This document shows positions 1 to 12,344 of a stretch of DNA of 64,000 nucleotides, one piece after another (position 1 is the first letter of the stretch; every line of letters starts with the position of its first letter). Source of the stretch: Diadema setosum (taxonomy: Eukaryota > Echinodermata > Echinoidea > Diadematoida > Diadematidae); assembly GCF_964275005.1 (NCBI RefSeq), contig NC_092700.1, forward strand, positions 20,937,050 through 21,001,049, written 5' to 3'. The translations under genes and the position numbers were made by a program. The notes under the pieces were generated by a model, which did not search any database, had not been told where the DNA came from, and saw only the letters and a list, made by a program, of their open reading frames with translations.

Positions 1-588
1 AAAGACGCGCGTGCGGAATTTCAACTTTGACGCCTGTGCATTCCTTTGTTATGGGTCGAAATCGATCGGAAATCAATGGATACTGTTACTCAAAGTATCA
101 GGAATCCAAATCAGTCAAAAAAATTGCATTTCCATGTTTCTTAAGCGCTCTGCGCGCGAAATTGCGCGGACGGACGCGCACGCGAGAAAATGTTTGAAAC
201 GCTTATAATTGTCTGAAACTTCGAAATTTCCCATTGGGAAGTCGTTTTGAGCCTTTTAAAATTTTGACGCGCGCTTACGCGCGCCTAATGATGACCTGGG
301 TAACTAGCGTTAGAAAGTAAGATAGAGCGTGACCTGAACTTTATGTCCAGCGAAAATGATACAGAAATGACATCTAGTTATGAAGTTATGATTGATCATG
401 TGACAAGGTCCGAAAATCACAAAATGGCGCCTAGATGACGTCATAGATATGTTACTGTCATGAAAACCTTATTGTGGCTAGATATTGTTATGAGACATGT
501 TGACTGAAAATGTCATGTCATTCCGTGATGTCATTGTTGAGATATTGACGACACAAAATGTGGCAGAAAGAAAGAAGAATAAAAAACG
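1..588 (+). repeat. Dispersed repeat, copy 1 (cut by window edge)
   Basis: Closely matches 7018-7606 in the same orientation, starting AAAGACGCGC and running through the ACAAGGTCCGAAAATCAC region to GAAGAATAAAAAA. It contains several GCGCGC-rich stretches. No coding capacity or terminal structure was recognised. Confidence 0.85.
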
Positions 589-1749
589 AGATATGAAACT
601 CGTCACACTGAAGACGAGTTAGGTGATACGCTTGGGGTCATCAGATGTCGGTCATCCGTGATCGACAAAGAAAAGAATGTAATATAGCACCTTGAAGTTA
701 TAATGAGATACTTAGTTGAACTTTTTTTGGGGCCTACATTTATTATTCAGATCACATTTGTTTTTCTGTCACACAAACTATGTGGAAATTCTGTGCGTGT
801 ACGACTAAGTCGATTTACGGACTTTTTGAGCCTCAATTGCGCGGCCGAGCCCCGCAATTTAGTCCATTTACACTGCCGGGCTCGGCCGCGCTTTTGATTC
901 AAACCTTTCAATATTTTGTCGTAGTGGCGCTCTACTTGTAAACAAACGCAATTTGGTATTGTCTGGTTTTCAGATCCTTTGGCAACTGAATTCCGTGGCG
1001 ACGAAGTCGCCGTTCGGGCAAAGGCCTTTGCCGAAGGAGAAAATCCTTTGCAGGACAAAACCACCTTAAACTATACTAGTTTTCGACGTTGAAGTGGTTA
1101 ATATCCTGAATAGCGAAATAGTACAGGCGAGTGTTTGGAAGCCACAATAAAATTGGCCGCGCATTTAGCCCAGTTTGCGTTTACACTGAGAAAAAGGCCG
1201 GGCGCGACCGCGGCTCAGCCGCGGCCGAGACCACATTAGCGTGGCCTAATGCGAGGCCATTTTGGCCCCGCATTTGGCCTTTTGCGCGTTTACACCGAAA
1301 TGAAGGCGGTCTCGGCGCGGCCGAGCCGCGGCCGAACCTCGCACTGTAAACGGGATCCAAGTGATCCTCGGCACGTACAAATAAAACATGACAATTAAGT
1401 GTTTATAACCATCCTGGCTTTAACAGTGGCCTTTTAAAATATGACCTTTGACCATTATTTACATAACCAATATGACTCCCTCTCATCTTGCTATCATAGT
1501 GATCAGTTCAAAGAGCTCTTACAGCTATATACAAGCCTGTGAGATTTACAAGCAGTAAATCCAATGAAGCCTCCGATACAAAACAAGGGATATAGAGCAA
1601 GTGAGTCTGTTTACATGAGAATGTGATTTATACCTGGACGAAAGTGATATCTCAATTAAAGAGAAAAGGGCAAAAGAAAAACGGGCCAAACGTACGGCTC
1701 CAGCGAAAGAGACATCGCCTTTAACCATGTAACTATAGGTCTCCTCCAA
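589..1749. other. Intergenic stretch with GC-rich palindromic segment
   Basis: No gene is seen. A half copy of the AGGTGATACGC motif is at about 619-631. At 838-900 and 1150-1345 there are GC-rich, partly self-complementary segments (GCGGCCGAGCC, CGGCTCAGCCGCGGCCG, GGCCGAGCCGCGGCC) resembling a decayed fold-back element. Confidence 0.5.
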
Positions 1750-4362
1750 CTAAGAGTACACTTCGAACGTAAGCTTATACGTGAATGATAATTTATGACG
1801 ATCTCACATGATCGACACACATTCATAGGGGACAGTTAGAAGTGGAAGGTGTGCTTAATCGTTTCATTAATTCCTAATCAATGACAATCCTACTATAGGC
1901 ATGTCATAATTTCTCATCTAAAATCAATGGCCTATAGGACTCATGCATCATTACTTGTATCGTGCATATACTTTGTTTTTTAAGCTTTGAGTGAAACGTG
2001 TCATAACATAATTCTGTAATTCCATCAGCAGTGATTGACATAATAAAGAAGAAAGATATATCACCGTATTGAACGCTTAGAACCTAACCGGGGGAGGGGG
2101 GTATTATAGCATAATACTCGGTTCTTTACTGGCCAGATGCCAACAACACCCATCACCCACGGCTACGCATAGAGAAACAGCCATGGCGAAAATAAAACTT
2201 TGCTTTCTCATAGGCACAATGACACAAAACCCCATCAAACACACTTTTATTGGCAGGGATGGACATGAAAAAGTTCATTACTAATACTAAACAGCGTATG
2301 CATTCCATTCATGTGGAGCGAGATACCTCTATAGCAACATAAAGCCTGTCTTCAACTCCGTTGATCGAACAATGACAACCTGAAATTTCAAAGAGATGAG
2401 CGAGACGCTATATACACCTGGCCTAGAGTTAATTTATTCAGTTCTCATTCCTACTTCAAGTTGGGTTATGTCATTGTAATCATTCCCATCTGCAGTATAA
2501 CAAATCCAAAATGAGGGAAAAGGGGAGAGAAAAACGAGAGGTGGCAAAAGAAAAAATGCATGCACAACTGCAATCCACATCATTGCGTGTGACAAGTGAA
2601 GCAAATGTATTAGTTGTTATAGCAGTGTTTTATGAGCATAAACAGGCAAATTGCTTTATAGACAGACAATGTCAAATTTAAAAACAATCAATTTAATGTC
2701 AGAGAAGATGGTAAACAAGATGCATTGAAACTGTAACTAAATCGCTGCTCTTTTACTCGGTCACGGAACGTCCAACTTTATATCCAACAAAAAAAAAATG
2801 TTAGGGGAAAGAAACAAATTTAGATATAACATTCTTAAATTAAAAACAAGGAAAAGAAAATGTCCACGTCAGGATTAAAAAAAAAACTCCGCACGAACAT
2901 GCATTATATTCTAGATGGGAATACGGTCTTGATGCAAAGGTCCAATGATTGTCTCATTACTTTAAAAGCAATCTATGGTTCCCTTACCATCACCAGTACC
3001 ACACCACAACGACGTCTCTAAAATCAATGGTAGCACATTTATCATTGCATCGTGCATTAACTCCCTTTTCCTAAACTACCAATGGAACGTGTCATATTAT
3101 TGTGTATTTCGATCAGTAGTGACTGACTTTGAAGAAGAAAGATAATGCAAAAAATTGAACGCTTACCACATTACTTATAGGGCTATTCCAGTTTGGTACT
3201 GATCTGTTCTATTCTCCCAAATGCCAACAACATATGTCACCTATGGCTAAACTAGTGAAACAGCCATGACGAAAATAAACGACAGAGAACCCCGTCATAA
3301 TCACTACGCTTGGAAAGGTGTTGCCCAAAATTCCTCATTATGAAGCAACATCAAGTCACTTCCTTCCCTGCCTGTCTTTAACTCCGTTATTTGGTCAAAC
3401 AATAACAACCTGGAATTCCAAAGAGATCAGCGAGACGCCATGCACCTGGACTAGAGTTAATTAATTCAGTTCCCATTCCTGTTAGTTATGTAAATGTACA
3501 CGTTCCTAAATATCCTGCTACAGTATAACAAGAACAAATGAAGAGAAAAGGAAAGAGAAAACGAATGGTGGCAAGCGGGGCACTGTTTCAAGGGGCAATT
3601 TACAACATTACGTGTGACAAAATTAATGAAGCAAACCCAACCTCCAAACTCCAATACAAAACAAGGGAAATAGAGTAGCTGTGTTCATGACATCAGTGTG
3701 AAGCTGAACTGCTGAAAAAAAAGAAAAAAGAAATAAAAGGAAAAAGTCTTGCGGGACTCGATTAACTTCTCTCCTTCCGGTCGGGCATTATAAACACGCA
3801 GCGTGCTAAGCGATTCTGCCACACGGAAGATCCGAAGATCCTGTGCGAAACTTAAATCTATCTATGTATGCTATACACAACACAAATTTACATTGATATT
3901 CAGTTTTTTGGCGATATACGTAAAGTGACTGATAGCGCTATTCAACTTCCCACGAGTGGCCGCGAGGATTCGATCAATATACAGTTGCAAAGATAAATCG
4001 GGAATCGTTTCGACCAGATTCCATTCTCATTTTCAGTGATCGACAGCGAAAATAATGTTAAGTTGCGACTTGAAGTAATATTGAGAAATATTCGTGAAGT
4101 CCAATTCTTTATACAGTCCTACATAATTCAGATGAAATTGTTTCTGTCATGCAACCAATTGAAAATTTCGTGTGGTGTCACCGTGTCCAAGTAAGTTGAT
4201 TGGAAATGATATGTGAATGAATATTTACCAATAGGTCTTCATATTGTTAAAAAAAATCAAGCATGGCCATGCTGTCTTTTAAGAGTCATCTTCACTTTGT
4301 AATTTCAAGTCCAAGTTGCCAGTCAAAGCAATGTGGTCTCCAACACAAAACAAAGGGATATT

Positions 4363-4402
4363 GTGTGTGTGTGTGTGTGTGTGTGTGTGCCTGTGTGTGT
4401 GT
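4363..4402 (+). repeat. (TG)n microsatellite
   Basis: About 40 bp of near-pure TG repeat with one CC interruption. Confidence 0.95.
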
Positions 4403-4476
4403 ACGTTTACATGAAAACGTGCTTTCTACATGGACGAAGGTGAATACTCCATAAAAAAAAAGATATACGTATTTTG

Positions 4477-4562
4477 TTTCGTGCTCTTATGGGGTTCGAA
4501 CCCGTACGTGTGCAACCTCACGTCTCTTGTGACGTCGCCTTTATCCTCTCGGCCATGTACGT
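4477..4562 (-). repeat. tRNA-like sequence (class II-like), probably a pseudogene or SINE head
   Basis: Read on the minus strand: TGGCCGAGAGGATAA (A-box-like, typical of Leu/Ser tRNAs), a GTCACAAGAGACGTGAGG anticodon-arm region and GGGTTCGAACCCC (perfect B box and T stem), ending near GAGCACG. The acceptor pairs incompletely and no discriminator context is clear. Confidence 0.45.
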
Positions 4563-6195
4563 CTTGACGAGAAAATATGAGGAGGGTAAGCTTATATGTG
4601 AAAGATGATTCAGGAATCGTTTGGTCCACATTCCATTCTCATTTTCAGTTTTTAGCTGCAAAATTATCAACCTGACGAGGAGATTTGAAAAAAAATAAAA
4701 TGCATGATCACTGCAGCTTATTGTCTCAGCTACCACATACATAAGTTTCAGAGGAAATGGAGCAAAATCAGCTGAGATAAAGGTGCTTAAACGTTGTCAA
4801 GTCAATGCATGGTTAAAAAAAAAAAATCACCTCCCATAGACATAACACGTCAACTTGTCTGATTTTGAGTCTTTACCTTTAATCACAATTTGAAGTATGA
4901 TGGTAAGTCTTCTCGAACGAAGAGTGTGGAACGGAAGCTTCTACGTGAAAGATGAATCATGACGATCACCCGTGACCGACACATCTTCAAAGGGATCAGT
5001 TATTAGAAGTGGAAGCCCTCGTGCCAAGATATTGTCTCAGCAATTCCAAAGCAATGATACCCTTACATTTAGGTATACCATAATTTCCCTCTGAAATCAA
5101 TGGTATTATTCATGTACAATTGCTTGCCTTGTCCATAAACTTTGCTATACAAACTTTCAGTGCAATGTGTCATTACATAATTCTGTAACTTCATTAGCAG
5201 TGATTGACTACATAAATAAAGATAATATCAAATTGAACGCTTAGCGCGTATAACTAAGGGGGATTTTAGCCTGATGCTCTGTTGTTCACTGCTCAGATAC
5301 CAACAACACTCCTCACCTGCGGCTACGTATAGAGAAACAGCCATGACGAAAATAAGTTTTTCCTTTTCTTTAGCAGATAGACACACAACCCCTTTAAACA
5401 CACTATAATTGACATGGAGGGACAAGAAAAGGTTCATTACTACTACTAAACAGTGATGCCTTCTACTCATGTGGCACAAGATACCTCTATAGCAACATAA
5501 AACCTGTCTACAATTCCGTTCTTGGGTCAAACAATAACAACCTGGAATTTCAAAGAGATGAGCGAGACGCCATACACCTGGCCTAGAGTTAATCTATTCA
5601 GTTGCCATTCGTGCTCCAGTTGAGTTAGAGAGAGAAAAAAAATAATAGCGTCCTGCGGGTCTCGAAGGTAGTGCACAATGACCATGGAGCGCGCTAAGCG
5701 ACTATAAAGCCACACGGCTGTCCCGAAGATTGGATGTGAAATTCATATCTTTATATCATTTACAACATGAAAAGGTTCATTACTACTACTAAACAGTGAT
5801 GCCTTCCATTTATGACAACCTGGAATTTCAAAGAGATGAGCGAGACGCCATACACCTGGACTAGAGTTAATCAATTCAGCTCCCATTCCTGCCAGTTATC
5901 TAGACGTACATGTTCCTACCTATCCTGTTACAATATAACAAGAGCCAATGAAGAGAAAAGGAAAGAGCAAACGAAAGGTGGCAAGCGGGACACTGTAACA
6001 AGGGGCAATTTACAACATTAAGTGTGACAAAATTAATGAAGCAAACCCAATGTCCAAACTCCAATACAAAACAAGGGAAATAGAGCAGCCGTGTTCACGG
6101 GTTACGTACACTTAATAAAATAATATGATAAATGACATCGGAGTAAAGCTGAATTGCCGAAAAAAAAAAGAAAAAGAAAAAACGGGAAAAATCCT

Positions 6196-6280
6196 GCGGG
6201 AGTCGAACTTCTCTCCTTCCGGTATGGCATTATGAACACTCAGCGCGCTAAGCGATTACGCCACACGGCTGTCCTGAAGA
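6196..6280 (-). repeat. tRNA-like SINE fragment in the tandem block
   Basis: On the minus strand GTGTGGCGTAATCGC resembles an A box and AGTTCGACTCCC a B box, followed by CGCAGGATTTTT. Related, more decayed pieces are at about 3765-3845 and 5650-5735. The acceptor does not pair well, so this is a tRNA-derived repeat rather than a tRNA gene. Confidence 0.5.
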
Positions 6281-7017
6281 CCGAGTGCGAAACTTAAATG
6301 TATAATAATACTGTCGTGACTGGTTGACTTGTGATGGCGCTATTCAACTTCTCACAAGTGGCAGCGTGGATTCGATCAATATACAGTTGCAAAGATAAAT
6401 TGGGAATCGTTCTGTACAGATTGCATTCTCATTTTCAGTTTTAAACTACAAAATTATCAACCTAATGAGGAGATTTGAAAACATAAAATGCACGATTACT
6501 AAAGCTTATTGTCTCAGCTACAACATACGTATGTTTCAGAGGAAATGGAGCAAAATCAGATGAGGTAAAGGTGCTTAAACGTTGTCAAGTCAATGCATGG
6601 TTTAAAAAAAAATCACCTCCCATAGACATAACACGTAAACTTGTCTGATTTTGAGTCTTTACCTTTAATCACAATTTCTAGTATGATGACGTCATTATAT
6701 TTCAAAACCATCACATGGACTTGAGAGGCAAATGTTCAAAGTACAACATATCTGAATTTGGGATAATATTGAGCTTAAACAACAGAGATACGAGCAAATG
6801 AATGTCTGAAAGAGTACCTGAAAAAAATCAATTCCACTTTTTTTATTTAAAATGACGATATGATGACGTCATCGCGTATTCCTGGCAATATTGATACTTG
6901 GAATGTTATTTACAATTCATATACTTTTATAATATGCAATAGAAATATAGGGTCAACGGACGATTTAAAGAGCTATGGCGAAATAAACAAAGACATGTTT
7001 TTTCACTATATTTGCAG

Positions 7018-7606
7018 AAAGACGCGCACGCGGAATTACAACTTTGACGCCAGTGCATTCCTTTGTTATAGGTCGAAATCGATCGGAAATCAATGGATAT
7101 TGTTACTCCAAGTATAAGGAATCCAAATCAGTCAAAAAAAATGCATTTTCATGTTGCTTACGGGCTCTGCGCGCGAAATTGCGCGGACGGACGCGCACGC
7201 GAGAAAATGTTTGAAACGCTTAAAATTGTCTGAAACTTCGAGATTTCCCATTGGGAAGTCGTTTAGAGTCTTTTAAAATTTTGACGCGCGCTTACGCGCG
7301 CATAATGATGACCTGTGTAACTAGCGTTAAAAAAAGTAAGATAGAGCGTGACCTGAACTTCATGTCCACCGAAAATGATACAGAAATAACATCTAGTTAT
7401 GAAGTTATGATCGATCACGTGACAAGGTCCGAAAATCACAAAATGGCGCCTAGATGACGTCATAGATATGTTACTGTCATGAAAACCTTATTGTGGCTAG
7501 ATTTTGTCATGAGACATGTTGACTGAAAATGTCATGTCATTCCGTAATGTCATTATTGAGATATTGACGACACAAAATGTGGCAGAAAGAAAGAAGAATA
7601 AAAAAA
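7018..7606 (+). repeat. Dispersed repeat, copy 2
   Basis: Direct counterpart of 1-588, with scattered substitutions (for example GCGCGTGCGG against GCGCACGCGG). The three palindromic hairpin units follow it immediately. Confidence 0.85.
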
Positions 7607-7776
7607 AGAGAAATTTTGACAATCACAATAGGTGATACGCTGATAGCGTATCACCTAAAAAGAGAAATTTTGACAATTACAATAGGTGATACGCTGATAG
7701 CGTATCACCTAATAAAAAAAAATAAAGAGAGATTTTGACAATCACAATAGGTGATACGCTGATAGCGTATCACCTA
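7607..7776. repeat. Three tandem hairpin units (AGGTGATACGCT palindrome)
   Basis: Perfect 12-bp inverted arms AGGTGATACGCT / AGCGTATCACCT with a 3-nt GAT loop occur at 7630-7656, 7684-7710 and 7749-7775. Each is preceded by GAGA(A/G)ATTTTGACAAT(C/T)ACAAT. Spacing is 54 then 65 bp, the difference lying in the A-rich linker. A half-palindrome is at about 619 in the copy 1 repeat. Confidence 0.95.
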
Positions 7777-8670
7777 ATGACTTGCCTAGTTGAATGATCG
7801 ATATAAATAAAGCACATGAAATGGCGTAGAAATGCATTTCCAATGGTACACCGGACATGCCGGGACGGCTTTCCTTCCGATAAGGGATTTGGCCGGATAT
7901 AGGAGACTCAATGTTTAATACATGCTGCTGCCTACCCAATAAAGGCTCAATGTATGGGACCTACATGTATCAATTTTTGCGTGAACATGTCACGTCCTCT
8001 TCAGCTGGTCAGCGTTCAGAATTCTCTGATAATTTGCCTGATCGCCCGATCGCCTGCTAGCAGGCCCTGATTTAAGATTATTACACTGTAGACGTTTTGT
8101 GTCAATGTCCTTGCTGTGATTTGGGGGTAGTGTATGTTTTGATGCATGCCATTTAGATGAAAATTAGATATGGATGTATGTCACTTATGTTGGGAATGAT
8201 AGTATTCATCTGAATTTGTTCAGGAATTTTGTCTGACTATGCAATCCCCATGTACTATATTAGATTGAACCAAAAAAAAATGGCGGAAAGATCGCGTCCG
8301 GATAATAGAGAGATCCGGATAACGGGAGGCCAGATAGAAACGGTCGGACTGTACTATGAGAACTACGATTCATACGTATCATAGACCACACTGAAAAAAG
8401 AAAAAAGAAAAAGGTGCAGCAATGATAGATACCCGGCCGGGTAAAAAAAAAAAAAAAAAAAAAAAAAAGCCTTGTTTTTCCCTTATGATTCTACAGTATA
8501 GGTACATCAACGCATTTTTAATAGAAATTTCCTGCGACACTCGTCTATACTCAGCATTAATCTGGGAAAGAAATCAACAAATCTCTAGGAATTCTTTTGT
8601 ACATTGCGATCAAGATCTAATCTCCCGAATTCTTTGGCCTATGAAAGGGGAAAACACATCTACATAATAA
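7777..8670. other. Region downstream of gene A
   Basis: No gene is seen. It includes a 26-nt A-run at 8443-8468. The stretch directly after the gene A stop (8670 and lower) should hold its 3' UTR, but no AATAAA on the minus strand was clear close to the stop. Confidence 0.5.
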
Positions 8671-9360
8671 TTATAAAGATGTTGTGGTGGGTTCCTCTTT
8701 GTCCGTGTTCGCATACTGATTTTCGACCATTTCATTGGCACATGCTTCAAAAACGAGATACCCATTTTCGTCCAACTCGTGCTCTTCTCTGTGCTTGCTG
8801 GAGTATATTGTTACAGAGTATAGAGAGTTTTTTAGGCTCATTTCAAGAGGGTTATATCTGTCATTTCCCTCTGTAGTCGGGTATTCGTGGACGTGTGGCG
8901 GTTCTCTTGTGGGTGCTGATTGGTCCGAAGTTGAAGGAATTTCTTCGTATTCAATGACCCCATATTTGCTAGGGTTATCTACTGGTGTGGAATGGGTGAA
9001 GCGATCTTTGCAGATTGCTTGTCCAAAGGATTGGACACTCTTAATGTTAAACGTCTTTTCCTTTCCAAAACATCCCAGAGGATCGTTATAAACAGCTCTG
9101 CATGGATCTATGTCGGGCATCAAGTAGCCGCATTTATCAACGTCAATTTCAGTTGCAGAGGAGTCCCTAGACTGAATCGATTCGACGCCTCTCTTCTTCA
9201 TCTCATTTTCTGACATCTCCATGTATAGCTCTGTGTCGGCATTGTCTGTGGTGTTTTGACACTGCGCAATGTCTTCAACATCTCGGTGTAGGACGTCATG
9301 GAGAGGCGGGGAAGTCATGTCTGCTGCTTCGTTGAGCATTTCTGCTATGACCGTGTGATC
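8671..9360 (-). CDS. Gene A last exon: tyrosine-rich cytoplasmic tail
   Basis: A 690-bp terminal exon entering in phase 0 after TTGACAG and ending with TAA at 8671-8673 (229 residues). There is no enzymatic domain; it is a serine/threonine- and acid-rich signalling tail. Tyrosine motifs by residue within the exon: YMEM at 46 (Y-x-x-M, the PI3K p85 SH2 consensus), GYLMP at 79, SKYGVI at 133 (ITIM-like), IEYEEIP at 138 (the Y-E-E-I Src-type SH2 consensus, also ITIM-like), SLYSVTIY at 181-186, ENGYLVF at 201 and NQYAN at 216 (Y-x-N). An LDENGYL-type motif recurs. Motif recognition follows known SH2 specificities; phosphorylation is inferred. No clear AATAAA was seen close to the stop. Confidence 0.88.
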   Translation of the reverse strand, partial: DHTVIAEMLNEAADMTSPPLHDVLHRDVEDIAQCQNTTDNADTELYMEMSENEMKKRGVESIQSRDSSATEIDVDKCGYLMPDIDPCRAVYNDPLGCFGKEKTFNIKSVQSFGQAICKDRFTHSTPVDNPSKYGVIEYEEIPSTSDQSAPTREPPHVHEYPTTEGNDRYNPLEMSLKNSLYSVTIYSSKHREEHELDENGYLVFEACANEMVENQYANTDKEEPTTTSL

Positions 9361-9730
9361 CTGTCAATGAAAATGGAGAGTAAGAGATAACGTTTTGACG
9401 GGCATCATTTTGATTGCCGAAAATTTACTTTTTTGTGTGTGAAAAAAAAAAGTTTTAAACATTAATACGTCATGTTAACTGAACTGAATATTGTAGTCCA
9501 GGGCAATTGGACATCTGAAGTCACAAGGCTTGAGCTTTTACAATTACCCTGTGCCTAGACCCTTATCAATTTCATGGAGCTCATCGGAGAAATGAAGAAG
9601 CATACGACAGCATATTATTAACAATTTATTTGTAAACCAAACTCCAAAAATACACATACAATTGTATCTGGTACTTTGTAACAAAGGGGTTAATGAAAGT
9701 GTATTTATTTATTTTGAATAATTGAAGGCC

Positions 9731-10207
9731 TGAATATAAGAACGACCCAAGTCCAATTTTGGGCCAAATTCAGTTTGACATGGGAAATGCATTCATACGT
9801 AGCTTAAGCTTATGCATGGACTCATCTTGTGTATAAATGATAAATCCTAATTACCCCCGAAAGTGCCTGAAATAAATGAGTTAAATCTTATATGAATGTA
9901 AGAATGAAGGACTTGGGTCATTCTTACATTCATATGATAGCGCCCTCTCTCGTCCTTCTCTCATCTCTATAGCAGAATATCATGTATATGAATCAAAGAA
10001 CGACCCAAGTCCATCACACAAAATGGCGGCTCCACAATTAATGTAGATGTTGATTGTCATAATGATTATATGTTCTAATTTGTATATAGAATGTTGCCTT
10101 ACCATCACATTTAAATAGAATATTATTGGACAAATAAAAAAGATATGAAGTTTTTTTTAAGTTTACTCGAAATGGTCTTCCGTGGACTTGGGTCGTTCTT
10201 ATATTCA
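9731..10207. mobile_element. Inverted-repeat element (TGAATATAAGAACGACCCAA ends), copy 1
   Basis: Starts TGAATATAAGAACGACCCAA and ends with the reverse complement (TTGGGTCGTTCTTATATTCA). Inside are further copies of the GACTTGGGTC motif and a small palindrome at about 9893-9942. A second copy is at 17014-17513. It lies in the last intron of gene A, its right end about 30 bp from the exon 10238-10409 donor. Confidence 0.85.
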
Positions 10208-10237
10208 TATACTCAATTCATAGCCTACTGTAACTAC

Positions 10238-10409
10238 CTCTCCAGGGTTCTGGTAGATGTGATACATGCACTCCCTATCATCTGTGGAGTTGCCAGTTAT
10301 GTTGCACTGATGCTCAGGTAAAGGGCAATGCACCGCAGAAGAGTCACTATTAATAGCGTGCATTGAGATGGTATTCGAGTTATTTAAATCTTCTGTGCGC
10401 CTACATTTT
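10238..10409 (-). CDS. Gene A exon: membrane-proximal cytoplasmic segment
   Basis: A 172-bp exon entering in phase 2 after CTCATAG and ending in phase 0 at GAG|GTAGTT. It starts with the basic cluster KKCRRTED, then a serine/asparagine-rich linker, and ends MYHIYQNPGE, which contains YQNP, a Y-x-N pattern of the kind bound by Grb2-type SH2 domains when phosphorylated. The gene B exon (46670-46841) is exactly the same length and ends in the related YIYQDLAN. Unspliced reading would stop a few codons on (after GYELSI). A transposon terminal repeat ends about 30 bp beyond the donor. Confidence 0.85.
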
Positions 10410-10887
10410 CTATGAGGAGAATAAAACAAATAAAAAAACGAAACAATAACACAATAACAATCAAACAAAACGAAGGCTCTGTAGAAAATACATGTCATCA
10501 GAATTAGTATATCAAAGCTGTTATTTTTGCGACCGTTTCGCCTGTCGCGAATCACGGTTGAACCCCGAATTTAACCACACGGGGAAATGTCTCAGACTTA
10601 CAGGCATAATGTTTAGTTCACTTATGATAAACAAGATGTCAAAATCGCGATAAAATCGTCTCACAAAATTGTCCTTGACCTCATCATTCGCGAAAACACC
10701 AGCACGAGAAGATAACAGCTTATTTTCAATAAAAATGTCTGCAGTATTATCCTCTCATTTACATTGCATGAAAAAGAAAACAGCTCATGATCTAATTTAG
10801 TTTTAATACTTACAGTTCAATATAACGTATGAATTTCATTACCCGTCATTTCGAGTAATGATTCTTCTCGTAGTCCTATGAAAGTAT
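10410..10887. other. Gene A intron, no recognised element
   Basis: AT-rich intron sequence upstream of the membrane-proximal exon. Nothing beyond the acceptor region was recognised. Confidence 0.5.
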
Positions 10888-11060
10888 ACAAATGATGCAC
10901 AGGATAGAGTGTGTTAGTGAAGGTGCGGCGCGCTCGAGAGTATTGACAATGGTGCGACATGCACGAGGCGCAGCCGAGTGCATGTTTGCAACCGTTGTCA
11001 ATACTCGAGAGTGCGCCGCACCTTCACTAACGCCACGAAATAATCCTGTGCATCATTTGT
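10888..11060. mobile_element. 173-bp fold-back MITE-like element
   Basis: The ends are perfect inverted repeats (ACAAATGATGCACAGGAT), and most of the interior is also palindromic: GTTAGTGAAGGTGCGGCGC and GTATTGACAA recur inverted. There is no coding capacity. Confidence 0.9.
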
Positions 11061-11410
11061 TTTATAAAATGGGTCGAAAACTAACAGCATTATTCACGTA
11101 CCTTTGTGGGTCAATACCAGTCAGCTACATGTAGCACTCGCTCAAAAGTCAAGATGTCCGAAGATGTTCGTCCCAAACATTTACGCACGTCGCACTCGGA
11201 AATCCCGCACATAAGTACTGTACGTACGTATAAGAGTATACGTACGCCACGTGTTATGCACAAGAAAGGCCGCCGGCTGTTGTAGTGGCAGCCCGCGGCC
11301 CGAACTAGAAGTTGTTTACAGGATTGACAGCGCGTATGGTAGCGCGTGACGCACTTGTAACAACTGATTGAGTGCGCACTGCTAGTGTAAACATTGTGAC
11401 GTACGTCAGG

Positions 11411-11447
11411 CCAGGGAGGTGGAAGAGAGACTCTTCCACCTCCCTGG
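11411..11447. repeat. Perfect 17-bp hairpin
   Basis: CCAGGGAGGTGGAAGAG, loop AGA, then its exact reverse complement. It sits in a CpG-containing part of a gene A intron (11100-11750) otherwise without recognised features. Confidence 0.95.
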
Positions 11448-11876
11448 TCAGGCCGTGCATTTACTAAGAAATTAATGCACGCGCACGTGACTCATTTCAG
11501 CGCTTCCAATTGGCTACATTCTTGAACCCATTTCACAACAGTAGGTCAATATAAACTCCGTCCATAACAAAATGCTAATCCTTTCTCTTTGTTCGTTGTG
11601 ACGTCCTAATTTGTACGCTTCTTGCATTTTCCTTACCTTCCTAGTTTTCTTTGTGACGTCATACCTTGTGCGCTATTTGTCTATGTGCGCCCTTGTGCGC
11701 TAATAGTGTATGTGCACATTTTGTTATGGACGCGCTACCATAACAGTGACGACGCATCTTTTATTTTGATCTGCTTCAAAATAAAGTGTCACATGTATTG
11801 ACTTGACAAAGCACTATGGGCGAAAATTCGTCGAATTAACGTCTCCAACGGAGTTTGTATTGACCTACTGTTGTGA

Positions 11877-12273
<397 letters not shown>

Positions 12274-12344
12274 GCAGATGTTTTGGATCCAAATTGAGCC
12301 AAATTGTTGGTTATTATCCATACCTTTGTCCACAAGGATTACAT

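Larger units (their letters stand above)
1750..6650. repeat. Diverged tandem/segmental repeat block
   Basis: The same landmarks recur in order. TTTCAAAGAGATGAGCGAGACG and variants are near 2385, 3417, 5548 and 5826. TAATTCTGTAA(C/T)TTC with AGTGATTGAC is near 2010, 3100 and 5180. A segment with ATTATCAACCT is near 4660 and 6445, and TTAAACGTTGTCAAGTCAA is near 4788 and 6577. This fits three to four diverged copies of a 0.8-1.8 kb unit, partly carrying tRNA-like pieces. No protein-coding gene was recognised. Confidence 0.75.

Noticed and set aside
1131..1349. GC-rich open frame
   Set aside because: It is read through self-complementary GGCCGAGCC-type repeat sequence; no domain and no splice context.
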